Shown: positions 22,130 through 34,477, numbered from the stretch's first letter. The stretch: 64,000 nucleotides of DNA from Adiantum capillus-veneris (GCA_014529385.2 CM043971.1:30151709-30215708); one strand, 5' to 3'. Program-made: numbers and translations. The notes: generated from the sequence alone by a model not told the origin.

Positions 22130-25100
22130 CTCCTCAAGCACTTATTGTGATTTATAAAATGCACCACAATTGGCATACATGTATGATGTCGACCAAGGCA
22201 GAGCCAAGCACAACACTTTCTTTCAACAACCTCAGTCTAACAATACCATTGTGAATCATTTTGCCCATATCAACATCTTGTGTAATGCCACATGCCTTCA
22301 AGTTGCAATTGTAGGTGATTGCATTTGGAGAGATGCCCTCTCTCTGCATGTGCTAAAAACACCCCAATCTTCCTGTCTTGACCCTTTGCCATAAAGATGG
22401 AAGCGTATGTAATTACATCTAGAGACACACGTTCGCTTCACATCCACCAAAAAAAAGCCCAAACTTCTTGGCCTTGTCCAAGTTGGGCATATCCCACAAT
22501 CAATGCATTTCAAGAGATGACATCCTGGACAGGAAGCTCCTCGAGCACTTTTTGTGCTTCATGAAGAGCACCAAGGTGGTGCCAAGCATGACATTTTCTG
22601 TCAACAACCCCATTCTAACAATATCATCGTGAAATTTTTTGCCCATATCATCAACTTTTGTAATGCCATATGCCTTCAAGGTGCGAGTGTATGTGAGTGC
22701 ATTTGGAGAGATGCCCTCTCTCAACATTTGTTGAAAATAGCCGATAGCTTCCTATCCTCACCCTTGCCTTCAAGATGCAAGCATATGTGATTGCATCTAG
22801 AGAGACACCCTCGCTTTGCATCTACCAAAAACAACCCAAACTTCTTGGCCCTGCCAAAGTAATCAATGCATTCCAAGAGACAAAATTCCGGATAGGAAGT
22901 TCCTCAAGCACTTTTTGTGCTTTATGAAGTGCACCACTATCGGCCTACATGTTGACCAAGGCAATGCCAAGCACAACACTTGTTGTAAACAACCCTAGTC
23001 TAACAATATCATCGTGAATTCTTTTGCCCATACAACATCTTATGTAATAGCACATGCCCTCAATGTGCAAGTGTATGTGATTGCATCGAGAGAGATGCCC
23101 TCTCTCTGCATCGAATACAAATAGCCCAAATATTCCTAACCATCAAGCATATGTGATTGCATCTGGAGAGATACCCTCACTTCACATCTGTTGAAAACAG
23201 CCCAAAGCTTCTTGGCCTACCCAAGTTGGGCATATCCCACAATCATGCATTCCAAGAGACAACATCCCAGACAAGAAGCTCCTCAAGAATTTTTTGTGCT
23301 TTATGAAATGCACCACATCTGGCATGTATGTCAACCAAGCAAAGCACGACATTTTATTTGAACATTCCCAATTTAACAATATCCTCGTGAATTCGTTTGC
23401 CCATATGAGCATATTGTGTAATGCTACATGCCTTCAAGGTTCCAATGTATATGATTGCATTTGGAGGGATGCCCTTTCTATACATCTTCTGAAAATAGCC
23501 TAGAGCTTCTTGACCATCACCCTGACCCTGACCCTGACCCTTGCCTTCAAGATGCAAGCGTATGTGATTGCATCTAGAGAGACACCCTCGCTTTTCATCC
23601 GTTGAAAACATCCCATAGCTTCTTGGCCCTGCCCAATTGTGGGCATATCCCACAATCACTACATTCCAAGAGATAACCTCCCATACAGGAATCTCCTTAA
23701 GCACTTTTTGTGCTTTATGAAGCACACCATGTTCGGCATAACTACCCCGATCTAACAATACCCTTGTGAATTCTTTTGCCCATGTCAACATCTTGCATAA
23801 TACCACACGCCTTCAATGTGTAAGTGAACATGATTGCATTTAGAGAGATTCACTCTCTTCGCATCTGCTAAAAACATCCCGAAGTTTCTTGACCTTGACC
23901 CTTGCCTTCAAGATGCAAGTATATGTGATTGCATCCGGAGCCCTTTCTTCACAACCGTCAGAAACAGCCCACAGCTTCTTGGCCCTGCCCAAGTTGGGGC
24001 ATATCCTGCAATTAGTGCATTCCACGTGATGATGTCCCATATAGGAAGCTCCTCAATAAATTTTTGTGCTTTATGAAGTGCACCACATTTGGCGCACATG
24101 TTGACCAAGGCACAACCAAGCACGATGTTTTCTTTCAGCAACCCCTCACTAACAATATCATCTTGACTTCTTCTTGTGTAATGCCACATGCCTTCAAGGT
24201 GCAAGTGTATGTGATTGCATTGGAGAGATGCCGTCTCTTTGCGTTTGCTAAAAACAACCCAAATCTTCCTGACCTTGACCCTTGTCTTCAAGATTTCGGC
24301 ATATGTGATTGCTTCTAGAGATTGCATCTTTGCTTTGCATCCACTGAAAATAGCCTAGAGCTTCTTGGCCTTGCCCAAGTAGGCACATCTCACAATAAGT
24401 GCATTTCAAGAGATGACATCGAAAACAAGAAGCTCCTCGTACACTTTTTGTGCTTTATGAATTGAACCACATTTGGCATACATGTCGTCCTAGGCAATGC
24501 CAAGAACCACCTTTTTTCTCAAAACCCTAGTATAGCAATATCATTGTAAATTCTTTTGCCCATATTAGCATCTTGTGTAATACCACATGCCTTCAAGGTG
24601 CAAGTGTACGTGATTCATATCCAGAGATTGCATCTTTGCTCTGCATCTGCCAAAAATAGCCCAAAGCTTCTTGGCCTTAACCAAGCTGGACATACCCCAC
24701 AATCAGTGCATTTCAAGAGACGACGACTTGGACAAGAAGCTTCTTAAGTACTTCTCGTGCTTTATGAAGTGCACCACATTTGGCATCCATGTCAACCAAG
24801 GCTGTGCCAAGCATGATGTTTTGTTTTAACAATGCCAGTCTAACAATATCGTTTTCCTATATCGGTATCTTGTGTAATGACACATGCCTTCAAGGTGCAA
24901 GTGTATGTGATTGCATTTGGAGAGATGTCCTCTCTTTGCTTTTTCTGAAAACAAACTGGAGCTTCTTGAACTTGATCCTTGCCTTCAAGATACAAGCGTA
25001 TGTGAATGCATCTCGGGAGACACCCTCGCTTTGCATCCGTAGAAAATAGCCTAGAACTTATCGGCCCTGCCCAAGTTGGGCACATTCCACAGCCAATGCA

Positions 25101-25420
25101 CATCCCAGACAAGAAGTTCCTCAAGCCCTTTTTGTGCTCATGAAGTGCACCACATTTGGTGTAAATGTCAGTGAAGGTAGTGCCAAGCACGATGTTTTCT
25201 TTTGACAAGCCGAGTCTAACAATTTGATTGTGAATTCTTTTACCCATATGAAATCTTGTGTAATGCCACATGCCTTCAAGTTGCAAGTGTATGTGATTAC
25301 TAAAAATATCCAAGAACTTCCTAACCGTGAACTTGTTGGACATATTTTGCAATCAATGCACTCCATGAGACAACACTGAGGACAGGAAGCTCATCCAGGA
25401 TATCTTATGCTCTGTCAAGT
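22130..25420 (-). pseudogene. Decayed PPR (PLS-type) array, ~380-bp units
   Basis: PPR proteins bind organelle RNA. On the minus strand the sequence repeatedly reads EGISPNAITYTCTLKACGIT, then GK+IH..IV+.GLL+EN, then LG.ALVD.Y.KCGALH, then ...VISWNALIAGYA, the P, L and S motifs of a PLS-type PPR protein. Eight to nine units are present. A shared block (for example 'gatgccctctctc' and variants) recurs at about 22334, 22711, 23094, 23468, 23847, 24226, 24625 and 24925, mostly 374-383 bp apart. A normal PLS triplet is about 300 bp. Here each unit contains an extra partial P motif (DAITYACILKA.VKV). Frameshifts and stops occur in every unit. I see no start codon and no E or DYW end, so both termini are missing or unreadable. 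Confidence 0.8.
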
Positions 25421-25430
25421 CCACTACGCT

Positions 25431-26340
25431 TGACATACATACTTTATGAAACTATGAAAACGTTTACTGCACTTTGTAGAGAGAGAGAGAGAGAGAGTCC
25501 AATGGGCTCTTTAAAGAAGAGAGAAGGGGGCGGGAAACCAATTTTTTTGGTGTTCAAGTATTACTGCATTTATTATCGTTGTAATTACCACAACTATTAT
25601 CGCCCGTATTATCGAACCCTCACTTGGTGCTAAAACATTCAAATTTGGATGTTTCTATGTATTTTGTTTATTTCAAAAATATAAAGAACATAAATTTTAT
25701 TTATAGAAAATTTGACCAAAAATAGTATTGAAACATGAAACAATGGTTAGTTTAATAAATCAAATTACAGAAAGCATGTGATTGTTATGTCACTAATGTT
25801 GATCCGTATGTAATACACGCATCGTGCACAAAACAAAAGAGGCTCGCACCCCTCTCTCAAACCACATTTCACTGGAGCGACTGCGTCCATGCATTCATCA
25901 CATTCTTCGCATATTAAGAAGCTCGCGCACTTCCCTTGAACAGTGCACACATTTCATCGAGCGATTGCATCCATGCATTCTTTGCATATTCTGAAAGGCT
26001 TTACATAGTGGTGCCAAACAGCTCTCTTGTCATGAAAATCTATTAAGCAAAGAGCACAATAAAGTACCTCTTGTTCAAAGCAGTTCTAAGTAATGGAAGC
26101 ACTCTCACACTACACACAACACAAAATGCTAGACGTTTATCTGTTTTCTATAAAACTTACAAAGCATTTGTTACTTTTTATAAATAGTTGTTCCAAAAAA
26201 TTATAGATATTATGTCATTAATTAAATTAACCACTTCTACTTGATTAACATAATTAAGCATGCTTCACAAAATGAGAGAGAGAGAGAGAGAGATGAATGG
26301 ATGACACGACAAAAACTTTTCATAACTTAAAGTACACAAA
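25431..26340. other. No gene recognised
   Basis: AT-rich intergenic stretch with two short GA runs (25479-25497, 26275-26293). No domain seen. Confidence 0.5.
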
Positions 26341-26344
26341 ATGT

Positions 26345-28130
26345 TTATAAATCATCTTCCAAAAGATCTCTACAAGAAGCGTCATCCAATTTTAAGCCCA
26401 TGGCTCCTAAATTAGTAAAGAAAGAAACTGAACTGTCGTTTGTGGATTTGGTGGCTTTATCATCTTCGAATTCGTCATCCTCGATCTCATCGTCATCATG
26501 GAAATTAAGATAGGTGACAGTGGGACTTGAATCACTGATATCTCTCTCCTTTGTCTCCCCCTCATCCACCAAAGTAGTAGGTGGGAGAGGGTCGAATATG
26601 GTCTCCACTTCATTAGTGGCAAAAATGGTTCTCCCCCGAGATGTTACGAGAACTACAAACCAAAGTTTTGGTTGGTGGATTGATGGGATATAGATAATCT
26701 ATAGAAGAGAAGTTCAAAGTGAGTAACTTTGGTTTAATATATTACAAGCAAATATGGGTAAAGAAGGTAATCACTCAGTTGCTCACAATTGCATGGGAAA
26801 ACTAAATTGTCATACCTCCCCATGTGATGCACACCAGAGTCCACCATGTAAAGACCATTCTCATGCCATCTAGACAAATTTGCAAACCACTTGCACTCGA
26901 AGATGAAGGTATGAAAGGTTCTAAAATTGACCTTAAGTATCCTTTCAATAGTCCCACAATAGCTAGCTTCATCACCATCTGTGTCAAAGTTGCCCATGAC
27001 ACCACAATCCATAGTGGTTCGACGCTCGTCAATGTGGCATGTTTGAAAGTGCTGACCCTTTTGACCACATAGAGTCAAAGGAAAGCACTATAAAATTGAA
27101 AAAAGTCTTTTATCAATTACAAAGATAAAATCAAGAAAAGACTATACAATATGGTTTAAGTATATGAGTACTCTATTTTTGGTACGCAACCTCGTGCATT
27201 CTCCCATTCTTTGTCGGTGATGTATTCTCTATGTGCTTTTGCTTTGGTCATTCTCTCATGAATTTACTCGGCACTAATAAGATATGGGAAACATGTAAGG
27301 TGTCGAGGCACTAGGGGTGCCCTCCTGCCTCCATGCGCTTACTTCCATGCTTCCCTCTCTTGCAAACACCTTGCCTTTGCCATTGTCCACAAGTCCACCC
27401 ACTTGGTCATAACCTTTGCATTGAGGATGTAAAAGTTATTGACCACTTGGGATAGATCCATATCCATGTTAAATAATTTTTCCTTTCCACTTGGCAAGTG
27501 TAAATTCATGCTTGCATCCTCCTCATCTGACCAGATGTGAGGCATTGAGGGATCAAATTGTACCAAAAATTTTAAAATGTAAACAAATGCCTTTTGTACG
27601 ATCCATCCTTCTGCCATGCATGCCTCTGGCTAGGACCATAGTCGCACAAATCTTTAAGAGTCTTTAAAAACCTCTCTAGAGAAAGCATCCATCATGCATG
27701 CGCTTCTCCACGTATAGCGATCTCGTCAACCACGTGAACCAAGAGGTGAATTTGGCTAAGAAAAATAGATTGAGGAAATGTATCCTCAGTGCACACACGA
27801 TTTCCAAGGCAAATGTTTGAGCAGCAAGGATGACATCTATTTCAATTTGTTTGGAGTTACAAATCTACAAGATAACACACAAGCCCCCTCTCGTAATTTA
27901 GTGTGCTTTCTCACATCAAATCTTTTGATTGCTTCTTAAGGGATAATGATTGATTATAAGTCACTTTGGTGTTATGTTGTAGAGGTGGTTGCAGGCAACA
28001 ATACAAAAGGAGTTACATACTCTATTAGAGATTTATTGCAATGAGAGGGTGGCATTTGCAAAAAACAGCTCACAAGACAATTGAAGGCATGCTTGATCAA
28101 ATTGTGCATGTTGGGATACCAAAATGATTG
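26345..28130 (-). pseudogene. CACTA (En/Spm-type) transposase relic
   Basis: Reading the minus strand from 28130 down: a decayed DUF4218-like region (about 28130-27339), with SLERFLKTLKDL at about 27680, AEGWIVQKAFVYILKFL at 27617-27565, and NNFYILNAKVMTKW. A DUF4216-like segment follows (27078-26734), with TMDCGVMG, SYCGTIERILKVNF, FIFECKWFAN and YDNLVFPCNCEQL. An acidic tail (26608-26345) contains FHDDDEIEDDEFEDD. DUF4218 followed by DUF4216 is the C-terminal half of plant TNP2-type transposases. The catalytic DDE domain upstream was not found. No terminal inverted repeat was recognised. Frameshifts separate the parts. Confidence 0.7.
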
Positions 28131-28299
28131 ACACTTTGATTATTTGTGACACTCAAAAATAATTTGGTTCCTAGTGTTTAAGTCCAAGGCTACACATGCT
28201 CTCCCCTTATGAAGCATGTAAACATGTTTGATATTTTTATTTTCCATTATTGCAAATCATCACTTGATATTGGGTGTAGAGCACACCCTTTGGAGTGGT

Positions 28300-29165
28300 A
28301 GGGATCCCTCGTTCTCACATGACATTGTATTGTAGCATAAGACAAATCAAGCTCACAAGTATAATGGAGAGATTTTAAAACTTACTTTTAATTTTTGTGA
28401 AAGAAAGAACATTGATCTCAAACGTACAACTTAATGGATAAGCTACAATGTTGTATCTTGAAGAATCTTTGCCTACCTCACCTTGCAACCCTTCAAATCA
28501 GTCTAAGTAGTGAACCACTCAAAACTCTTTGGATCGAATACTATTTTGCTCCATGGAAATAATACCACTAATAAAGCAGCACTTGTATGATGGCATTCAA
28601 TTCTTGTGCATAAGGAGAGTAAGTCTGAATGGATCTATCCTATTGCTTAGTCCCACAAGATATAGGCCAATTGTGTAAGTAGAATTACACAAACCATATT
28701 GTTACTAGCATAAGTCTCCAAAAGAAAAGGTTTGCATGAATCCACAACAATTGAAATATGAGCATTAGATAAAACTATTTAATCTTTTCAAAGCTACTTT
28801 TGTTGCTCCTCTTGCTAAACAAAATGTAAAGCTTGGACCTTTAACTGGTCCATCATAGGCACAACTATCTTGGCATACTTCTTAATATGTTTGTAATAAT
28901 AGCCGTCCACCCAAAAAGATGTCTTCTAAATTTTGGGAGAATCACTTCATTATAGCCTCTAACCTTGTTGTGAGCGATCAATTGTGAGACCCTCGGCTAA
29001 AATGATGTGTTCAAGATATTGAACCTTGGATTGCATGAACTTGCAACACTCTTTTGAGCATAGACTACATGTTGGCATAAGAGCTAAATAATATTTTTCA
29101 AGATATCCTACTAGCAACGTGCAAAGGTGTATGTTCCCGCTAGAACCAGAATGCATACTCTGCAA
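28300..29165 (-). pseudogene. gypsy RT connection and RNase H relic
   Basis: On the minus strand the frame 29165-28959 reads YLALMPTCSLCSKECCKF, then VQYLEHIILAEGLTID, the end of the RT palm/connection ('L..NL.KC.F....V.YLGH.IS.EGL..D'). After breaks it continues as GYYYKHIKKYAKI (28910-28870), then PFLLETYASN (about 28740), LNAI, and finally SFEWFTT.TDLKGCK at about 28530-28490, the RNase H region with '.W...TDH..LK'. No integrase, gag or LTR belongs to it here. Confidence 0.7.
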
Positions 29166-29184
29166 GTATCCTATAATGACTCTC

Positions 29185-30420
29185 TCACCCCATGCCCACT
29201 GGCTCGCTCACTCGGTCTACAAGTAGACCTATCGGCTCTAGCGATACGCAAACGTGTGCATCCATGTGCTCAAGCCAACCTGTGAATCTCGTAGACATCT
29301 TTGTATCTCCATAATACATCATGCTAGTGTTAGTCATTGTAGGACTGACAATCCCTACTACAAATGCTCCCATTGTAGCTTCTAGGTTGGGCCTCAACAC
29401 TAGTAGGTTGTACATGAGATGCCCGAACACTGATGAAATTTATGCAAACCTGGTTGTACTAGCCTCCTGAATGCTATCTACATGGAATGCATACTTAGGA
29501 CTACTCATCATGTATAAATGAATCATCATCAACATTGGGGGCTACGTCCTCTCATTTATAGGTGGAACTATGTGTCCCTGCATCAACTCATTAGCCTAAA
29601 AAATGAGCATATCAAAGAAATCCATGTCCATCATCTCTTCCCATCTCTCAAGGGAGCAAACCTACTCTACCTCTATCTGCACAATCTCTAACGACACCTA
29701 TTGTGTCTCACTAGAGCACTCTCACTCCACCTCTACCTCTATAAAGTCAAGTGACATGTCCTGTACAACTACATGCTATGTCTCCTGAGCATATTGAATC
29801 TCACTCACAAATGAGACACGTCTCGTCTCTTGCATCCCAGATGTTAATGATGCAATCAAGGCTAAAAATTTTAAACCTTAGTTATGTCCAATGGAGTGGA
29901 GAAGCCATATCTAGCTCCTTTCACAATCATAAGCAATCCACAACACATCTAAAATGACTGCTTTCTAAGCAGTACATGACACCTACAATCAGCTAGTTGT
30001 TTCACTGAGATCGAACTCTGTGCAATCTCAAAAACATAACGCACTTAACGTAGTGTAAAAAATGCACCACTAGGTAATGACAAACATACATCTCTCACTT
30101 CTACAATGTCAAATGTTGAACCATCAATTGGAAGAATATATCCTAATCTAGCAACCAGTGGGAAGAAATTTCACTTGTGCTAGACATATAAGCAAGAGGA
30201 ACACGAGGTAAATGTGACATCATCGTCACTCGAATATGAACCCACCTCTCTAGACTGTGTCAAAACCTCAAATGCATCATGCATAAATCTCTAAGGTACC
30301 TCATACGTCTAAAGCAACGGTGCCTAATGTGTCTTATATGACTGCAAGGCCAACATCTCTGAGATCGGCACGACCACGAAGTCCGTCTCTTATGAAGCAT
30401 GTATGCCAAAACCTATGAAA
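29185..30420 (-). pseudogene. Unrecognised decayed gene (family shared with 44.8 kb)
   Basis: I do not recognise a domain. The minus strand is readable from about 29850 to 29185 in one frame interrupted by TAG, TGA and TAA. Landmarks are LERWEEMMDMDFFDMLIF, HLYMMSSPKYAFHVDSIQEA, then FGHLMYNLLVLRPNLEATMG and AFVVGIVSP, ending SEPVGMG. Further upstream (30420-29900) another frame is readable, with MHDAFEVLTQSREVGSYSSD and GYILPIDGSTFDIVEV. The C-terminal part is similar to the frame at 44761-45222. The gene-like segment runs within 20 bp of a gypsy RT relic on the same strand, which suggests a rearranged junction. Confidence 0.5.
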
Positions 30421-31173
30421 AAAGCTCCACCTATAATGTGAATGTTGAGAACTACGCTACGAGGGCGTGTAAACCTCTTCTAACTTGTGTTTGAGAGTAC
30501 AACAAATAATGGTGTCTATGTCAATCTTGAACCATCGATTTTGTGCCTCTATAGCCAAACAGAGATGTCACTATCGGGAAGTCCATGTCGCATTCCAAAA
30601 TGCTACAATCACCAAATATACCCGCTTCTTCTTTACCCTAATCTACCAAAACACCTCAAACCTCAAGCTCTGCAGAAGGTTAAATTGCATCTTCAATCTT
30701 AGAATTTATGTACCAAACTTGTGAGCACCTGTCGTGCTCTCAAAAGTGCATCATACTTGCACACTGTGCAAACACAAAATTTGAAATTTCAAGATTGTAT
30801 ACAGTCAATCTAAGCAAAATATCAAAAAAATATGAGGAATTTGCAAAAAGTTTCTTTTGCAAAGTTGGAGACACATCAAAACAGAGGGGTACAGTGGATT
30901 GAATTTTTAGATCTGCAATCTATGAGGAGAAAATCGATCTCCAAAATAGTGTTGTTGCATAGAACACTGGTTGGGCACCTTCACCTACACACTATTTTCC
31001 ACACTCTCTTTTGAGCTGCCACAATAGCATACAACACTCTTAACTAAGTCACAAGCTCCCATTGCATTCTCACAAAGCTTCCAAGCTTTCTTGATCTCTC
31101 TGCCACCAAGAGTAAGCAAGCTATCAGCTCAGAGCTCTCGAAGCCACCATGCTCACCACCATCCTCATGCACG

Positions 31174-31176
<3 letters not shown>
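30421..31176. other. No gene recognised
   Basis: Short overlapping frames at 30485-31014 (+) have no recognisable motif. No repeats apart from the flanking microsatellite. Confidence 0.45.
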
Positions 31177-31237
<61 letters not shown>

Positions 31238-31261
31238 GAGAGAGAGAGAGAGAGAGAGAGA
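31177..31261. repeat. Compound (CA)27-(GA)12 microsatellite
   Basis: CA run to 31235, a GGG bridge, then GA to 31261: the same layout as the array at 6.2 kb. Confidence 0.97.
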
Positions 31262-31339
31262 AGACACAAACTGGGTGGAGTGCTAGCAATGTGAGAGTTG
31301 GGGTAAGAGGCACATTGCCTTTACCCCAATAGGTTGAAC

Positions 31340-33120
31340 TGACATATTATGTGCCAATAGAGCTACTCATGTATTTCATTGCAAACCTTGGAGCAAGAAT
31401 TCCCATGGTTGAACAATATCCAAGGCTAAGGACATGAGGATGTCACAACTATGAAGATCCAATCCAAAAACTTAGTGCCACCTATGGTGTATTGTTAGAG
31501 TGTGGTAGAAAGGGAGGAAATTCCGAAATGATTATCCTAAGGATCCAAACAACAAGGGAAAATTTGTAATCAACATAATGGAAGTGATCCCATCTAGTTC
31601 ATGGCAATAGTGCGAGTGAAAGTTGTAATGAGAGCTCATGCGAAGCTTTAGAAACGAAATGATGTTGAGGATTCAAATGCAAGTAAAAGTCTTCATAAGC
31701 CATGAGAAGAGCTCGAATTCATAGACATAAGCAAAGAAGGTGAAAATAACAAGCACAGAGTGAAGAAAAATCAAAACAGTTGTTTGAAAAGAGATCCAAA
31801 TCCACTTTTGTCACAATAGAGAAATCAAAAGAGTTGTTTGAAAAGCGATCCAAATCCACTTTTGTCCAAATCTACAGTGAAATCAAGAGGATCTTTGTTG
31901 GTAGACAAAATTTTGAGCCAATCAATCCTATCATAGAGGCATATCAAGGTGGCGTACAAGCATGAGAAATTTTGAAAAAGGAATGGCAACATTACCCAAA
32001 CCCTAGGTTAGAAATTGTGAAGCTTGAAGCATTCTAAAAATTGGTAAAGATTCCTCAAGGACTTGTGGAAAATGCAAAAACAAGGGCCAACAACACTAGT
32101 TGAAACTAGAGAACAGAAACCAAACAATATTGAACAAATTGAACAACAAATAGACATAACCAGTAAAAGAACCAACTCTAGTAGTGTTAGATATAGAAGA
32201 TGGTTTGGAGGAAATTCCATGTGTGGTAAAAGATTTGCTTAATCATCTATGGGATGTTGTTAGAGATGCAAATAATGAAAGTGAGACCCACATGATTTGC
32301 TCCATTTAAGAGTTTTGTTTGGATCATCCACCCATAAAGGTGGATATGCAATCTTTATTTGAATGAGATGAAGAAGTTGCATTTTATGATTCTACAAATG
32401 AAATTGAAGAGGACCCATTCACTCCAAGTGGATTGGACTTTGAAAAGGAGTAAAAGAGAATGCAATTGCTAGCTATGAATGGAGATGATAAATTTTTCAA
32501 GTGTCTAATCAACGACACAATCTAGAGAAACACTACTAGAAGAAACACAAGGCAAAGCAACATACTATGTCAACACCAAAAGGGAAACACATTATCTCAT
32601 GTTAGTAAACATAATATTGTGGCAAGGACAAGATAATGGGATATTATTTGTCTCAAAGTGAAAAGAGCCTCGAATTATGAAGAAAAGCAGCAACAAAGTC
32701 GAAGATAAATCGAATGAAGAATGATGAGGTTGAACAAGAACCTAAAATGATTAAGATAGAGCAAAAAATGAAGTATTAGAAGTTGAAGGAAACACTTAAG
32801 GATGTTTCGACATTAGAAATAGAATCATACAAGGGTAGATGAAAAGATGCCATTAGTGTTCCATGGCCTTATAAATGGTATACGTGTCAATACACAAAGA
32901 GAGTGGTAGAACAACCTATGCGGGAGTTGACAAATCCTGGAAAGTCCCATGATGGACTAGAAGATGCCAAGCAAAGAGATCTACTGCAACCAAAGAAATT
33001 CAGACAAGAAAGATAGTCAAAAGTGTTACGATTGCACCAAGGGTTGTTGAAGAGAGAAAGAGAGTTGCAAAAAAGGAGAAGTTATTGTAATCAAAGAGAG
33101 ATAGAGATGACTACATGAGA
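31340..33120 (+). other. Coding-like decayed sequence, unassigned
   Basis: The plus strand shows purine-rich, coding-like stretches in several frames, such as EDGLEEIPCVVKDLLNHLWD at about 32200-32260 and EIEEDPFTPSGLDFEKE at about 32400-32450, and a basic/acidic segment around 32900-33010. No known domain is visible. It could be the gag or spacer region of an unidentified retroelement truncated by the copia LTR at 33149. Confidence 0.3.
31781..31888 (+). repeat. 54-bp (18-codon) in-frame tandem duplication
   Basis: A unit containing LFEKRSKSTFV occurs at 31781 and again at 31835, in the same frame, with one or two differences. Confidence 0.85.
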
Positions 33121-33148
33121 TCTAGAAGCCAAGAATTGTAGATTCATT

Positions 33149-33374
33149 TGTTACCATATCTATGGAAGTGATGTGTGTGAACACACTTAGGATCGACGGG
33201 GCACTTTTTCACTTACTAGAAGATTTTTCCCCCATGCATCGTATATATGCCCATCACTCTAGGGCTAACTTTGCTTTCTATTTGCGCACTATGCAATACT
33301 CTCTCATTTTTGTGCCTTGAGCTTCTTTATCTTCTCCAACTTGTGTGTGTATCCTTGCAACCCTAATTTCAACA
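33149..33374 (+). repeat. Copia LTR (226 bp), second copy
   Basis: Complete relative to the 3' LTR at 18974 and carries the first 59 bp that the 5' LTR at 14103 has lost. It is therefore the independent evidence for the true LTR start. A TATATA motif is at about 33241. Confidence 0.88.
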
Positions 33375-33769
33375 ATTGATATCAAAGTAGGTTGCGTCCT
33401 CTCGAGCATAGTTGCCAATGTTTTTCAGCACCCCCTTGCTAACTTTCTCCTAACAAGGTGACCTTTGGTGAGTGTCAATAGCAAGTTGAGTACTACGTTC
33501 GAAAAGCTTATAGAGCTCAATGTGCTGGAAATTTTGATTCAGGTTCATCTCGACCTTTGTTTCCATTACAAGCAATACTATGCATGAAACTTTGTCCTTT
33601 TGTGTAGAATTTCAATCATTGCAATTTTTTGCAGAATAGGTCCTTTTCAATCCTCTTTGGGTTGTGTGATATAGCACACTTTAGTCCTACTTTATTTTTC
33701 CTCTTTCAGAGATTTTTCCACATCAGGTGCAGTCACTCACCATTGCGACAACAAGACAAATGTTTTCAA

Positions 33770-34240
33770 GATATTTGCTACTGAGACAAATTGGATAGGG
33801 ATAACTACCCAATGTGGGCTAACATGATGATGCTTGTTCTTGTGTCAAAGGGCGTTTGGAATGTAGAGTAGGGCATTGATGTACTCATGATCTCTCTGGC
33901 TAGAGACTCTGTTGAGAGTGTTGAAGGGTCTAGCAGTCTGTTGCTGCTAGAGTTGTTTTGCCGACAACTGAGCAATCTTGTTGGGATCTAAGAGATGCAC
34001 AAGCTCATGCATTGATTGCATTATCTGTGAAGTGCACTATTACTCTTCACATTCCCTCAGTAAGATCATCAAAATGGGCTTGGGATACTCTAGTTGATCT
34101 TTATGCAAGTCGCAACGAGGCAAAATTTGCATTGTTGTGTAAAGAGTTGGAGTCAAAGATTATGCAAGATGAAGATTACATGGACACTTTTCTTGTTGGT
34201 ATCAAGGATTGTATAATTAGCACCTCATTGATATCCTAGT
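33770..34240 (+). pseudogene. copia gag fragment, second copy
   Basis: The open part 33958-34239 reads AQAHALIALSVKCTITLHIP, then WDTLVDLYASRNEAK and LCKELESKIMQDED, closely matching the gag at 14632. Upstream the frame is broken (the equivalents of LDGDNYPMW are visible near 33795-33820). It ends at a stop after KDC, beyond which the similarity fades quickly. Confidence 0.8.
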
Positions 34241-34425
34241 GAGGTTATCTCTGTCAAGTCACTTCTGTAGACTATTCTCAATGCATTTACCAAATTTTGT
34301 GAATATTGTATGCGTCTCTCTTCACCCAATTGCATGTGAATCTCCTCAGGGCCCAAGGATACAAAACACTTTGCTGACAGTCATATTAGTGTTATGATCC
34401 ATTGCATATGAATGAGGACCGAAAT

Positions 34426-34427
<2 letters not shown>

Positions 34428-34474
<47 letters not shown>
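34428..34474. repeat. (GA)23 microsatellite
   Basis: Perfect GA run. Confidence 0.97.

Positions 34475-34477
<3 letters not shown>

Larger units (their letters stand above)
33149..34260 (+). mobile_element. 5' fragment of a second copia element of the 14.1-kb family
   Basis: LTR 33149-33374 (TGTTACCATA to TTTCAACA) matches the LTR at 18974-19200 along its whole length with many substitutions. A decayed PBS (ATTGATATCAAAG) follows, then leader sequence matching 14284-14640, then gag to about 34240. Nothing of pol or a 3' LTR follows before a GA microsatellite at 34428. The copy is more diverged than the one at 14.1 kb. Confidence 0.85.

Noticed and set aside
23519-23540. Interstitial telomere-like CCCTGA repeats
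   Set aside because: The plant telomere unit is CCCTAAA. This short run lies inside a PPR unit, where it encodes a GQ repeat on the minus strand.
29603-29957. Serine/threonine-rich plus-strand frames
   Set aside because: Complement of the decayed minus-strand gene; low-complexity composition follows from its repeats.
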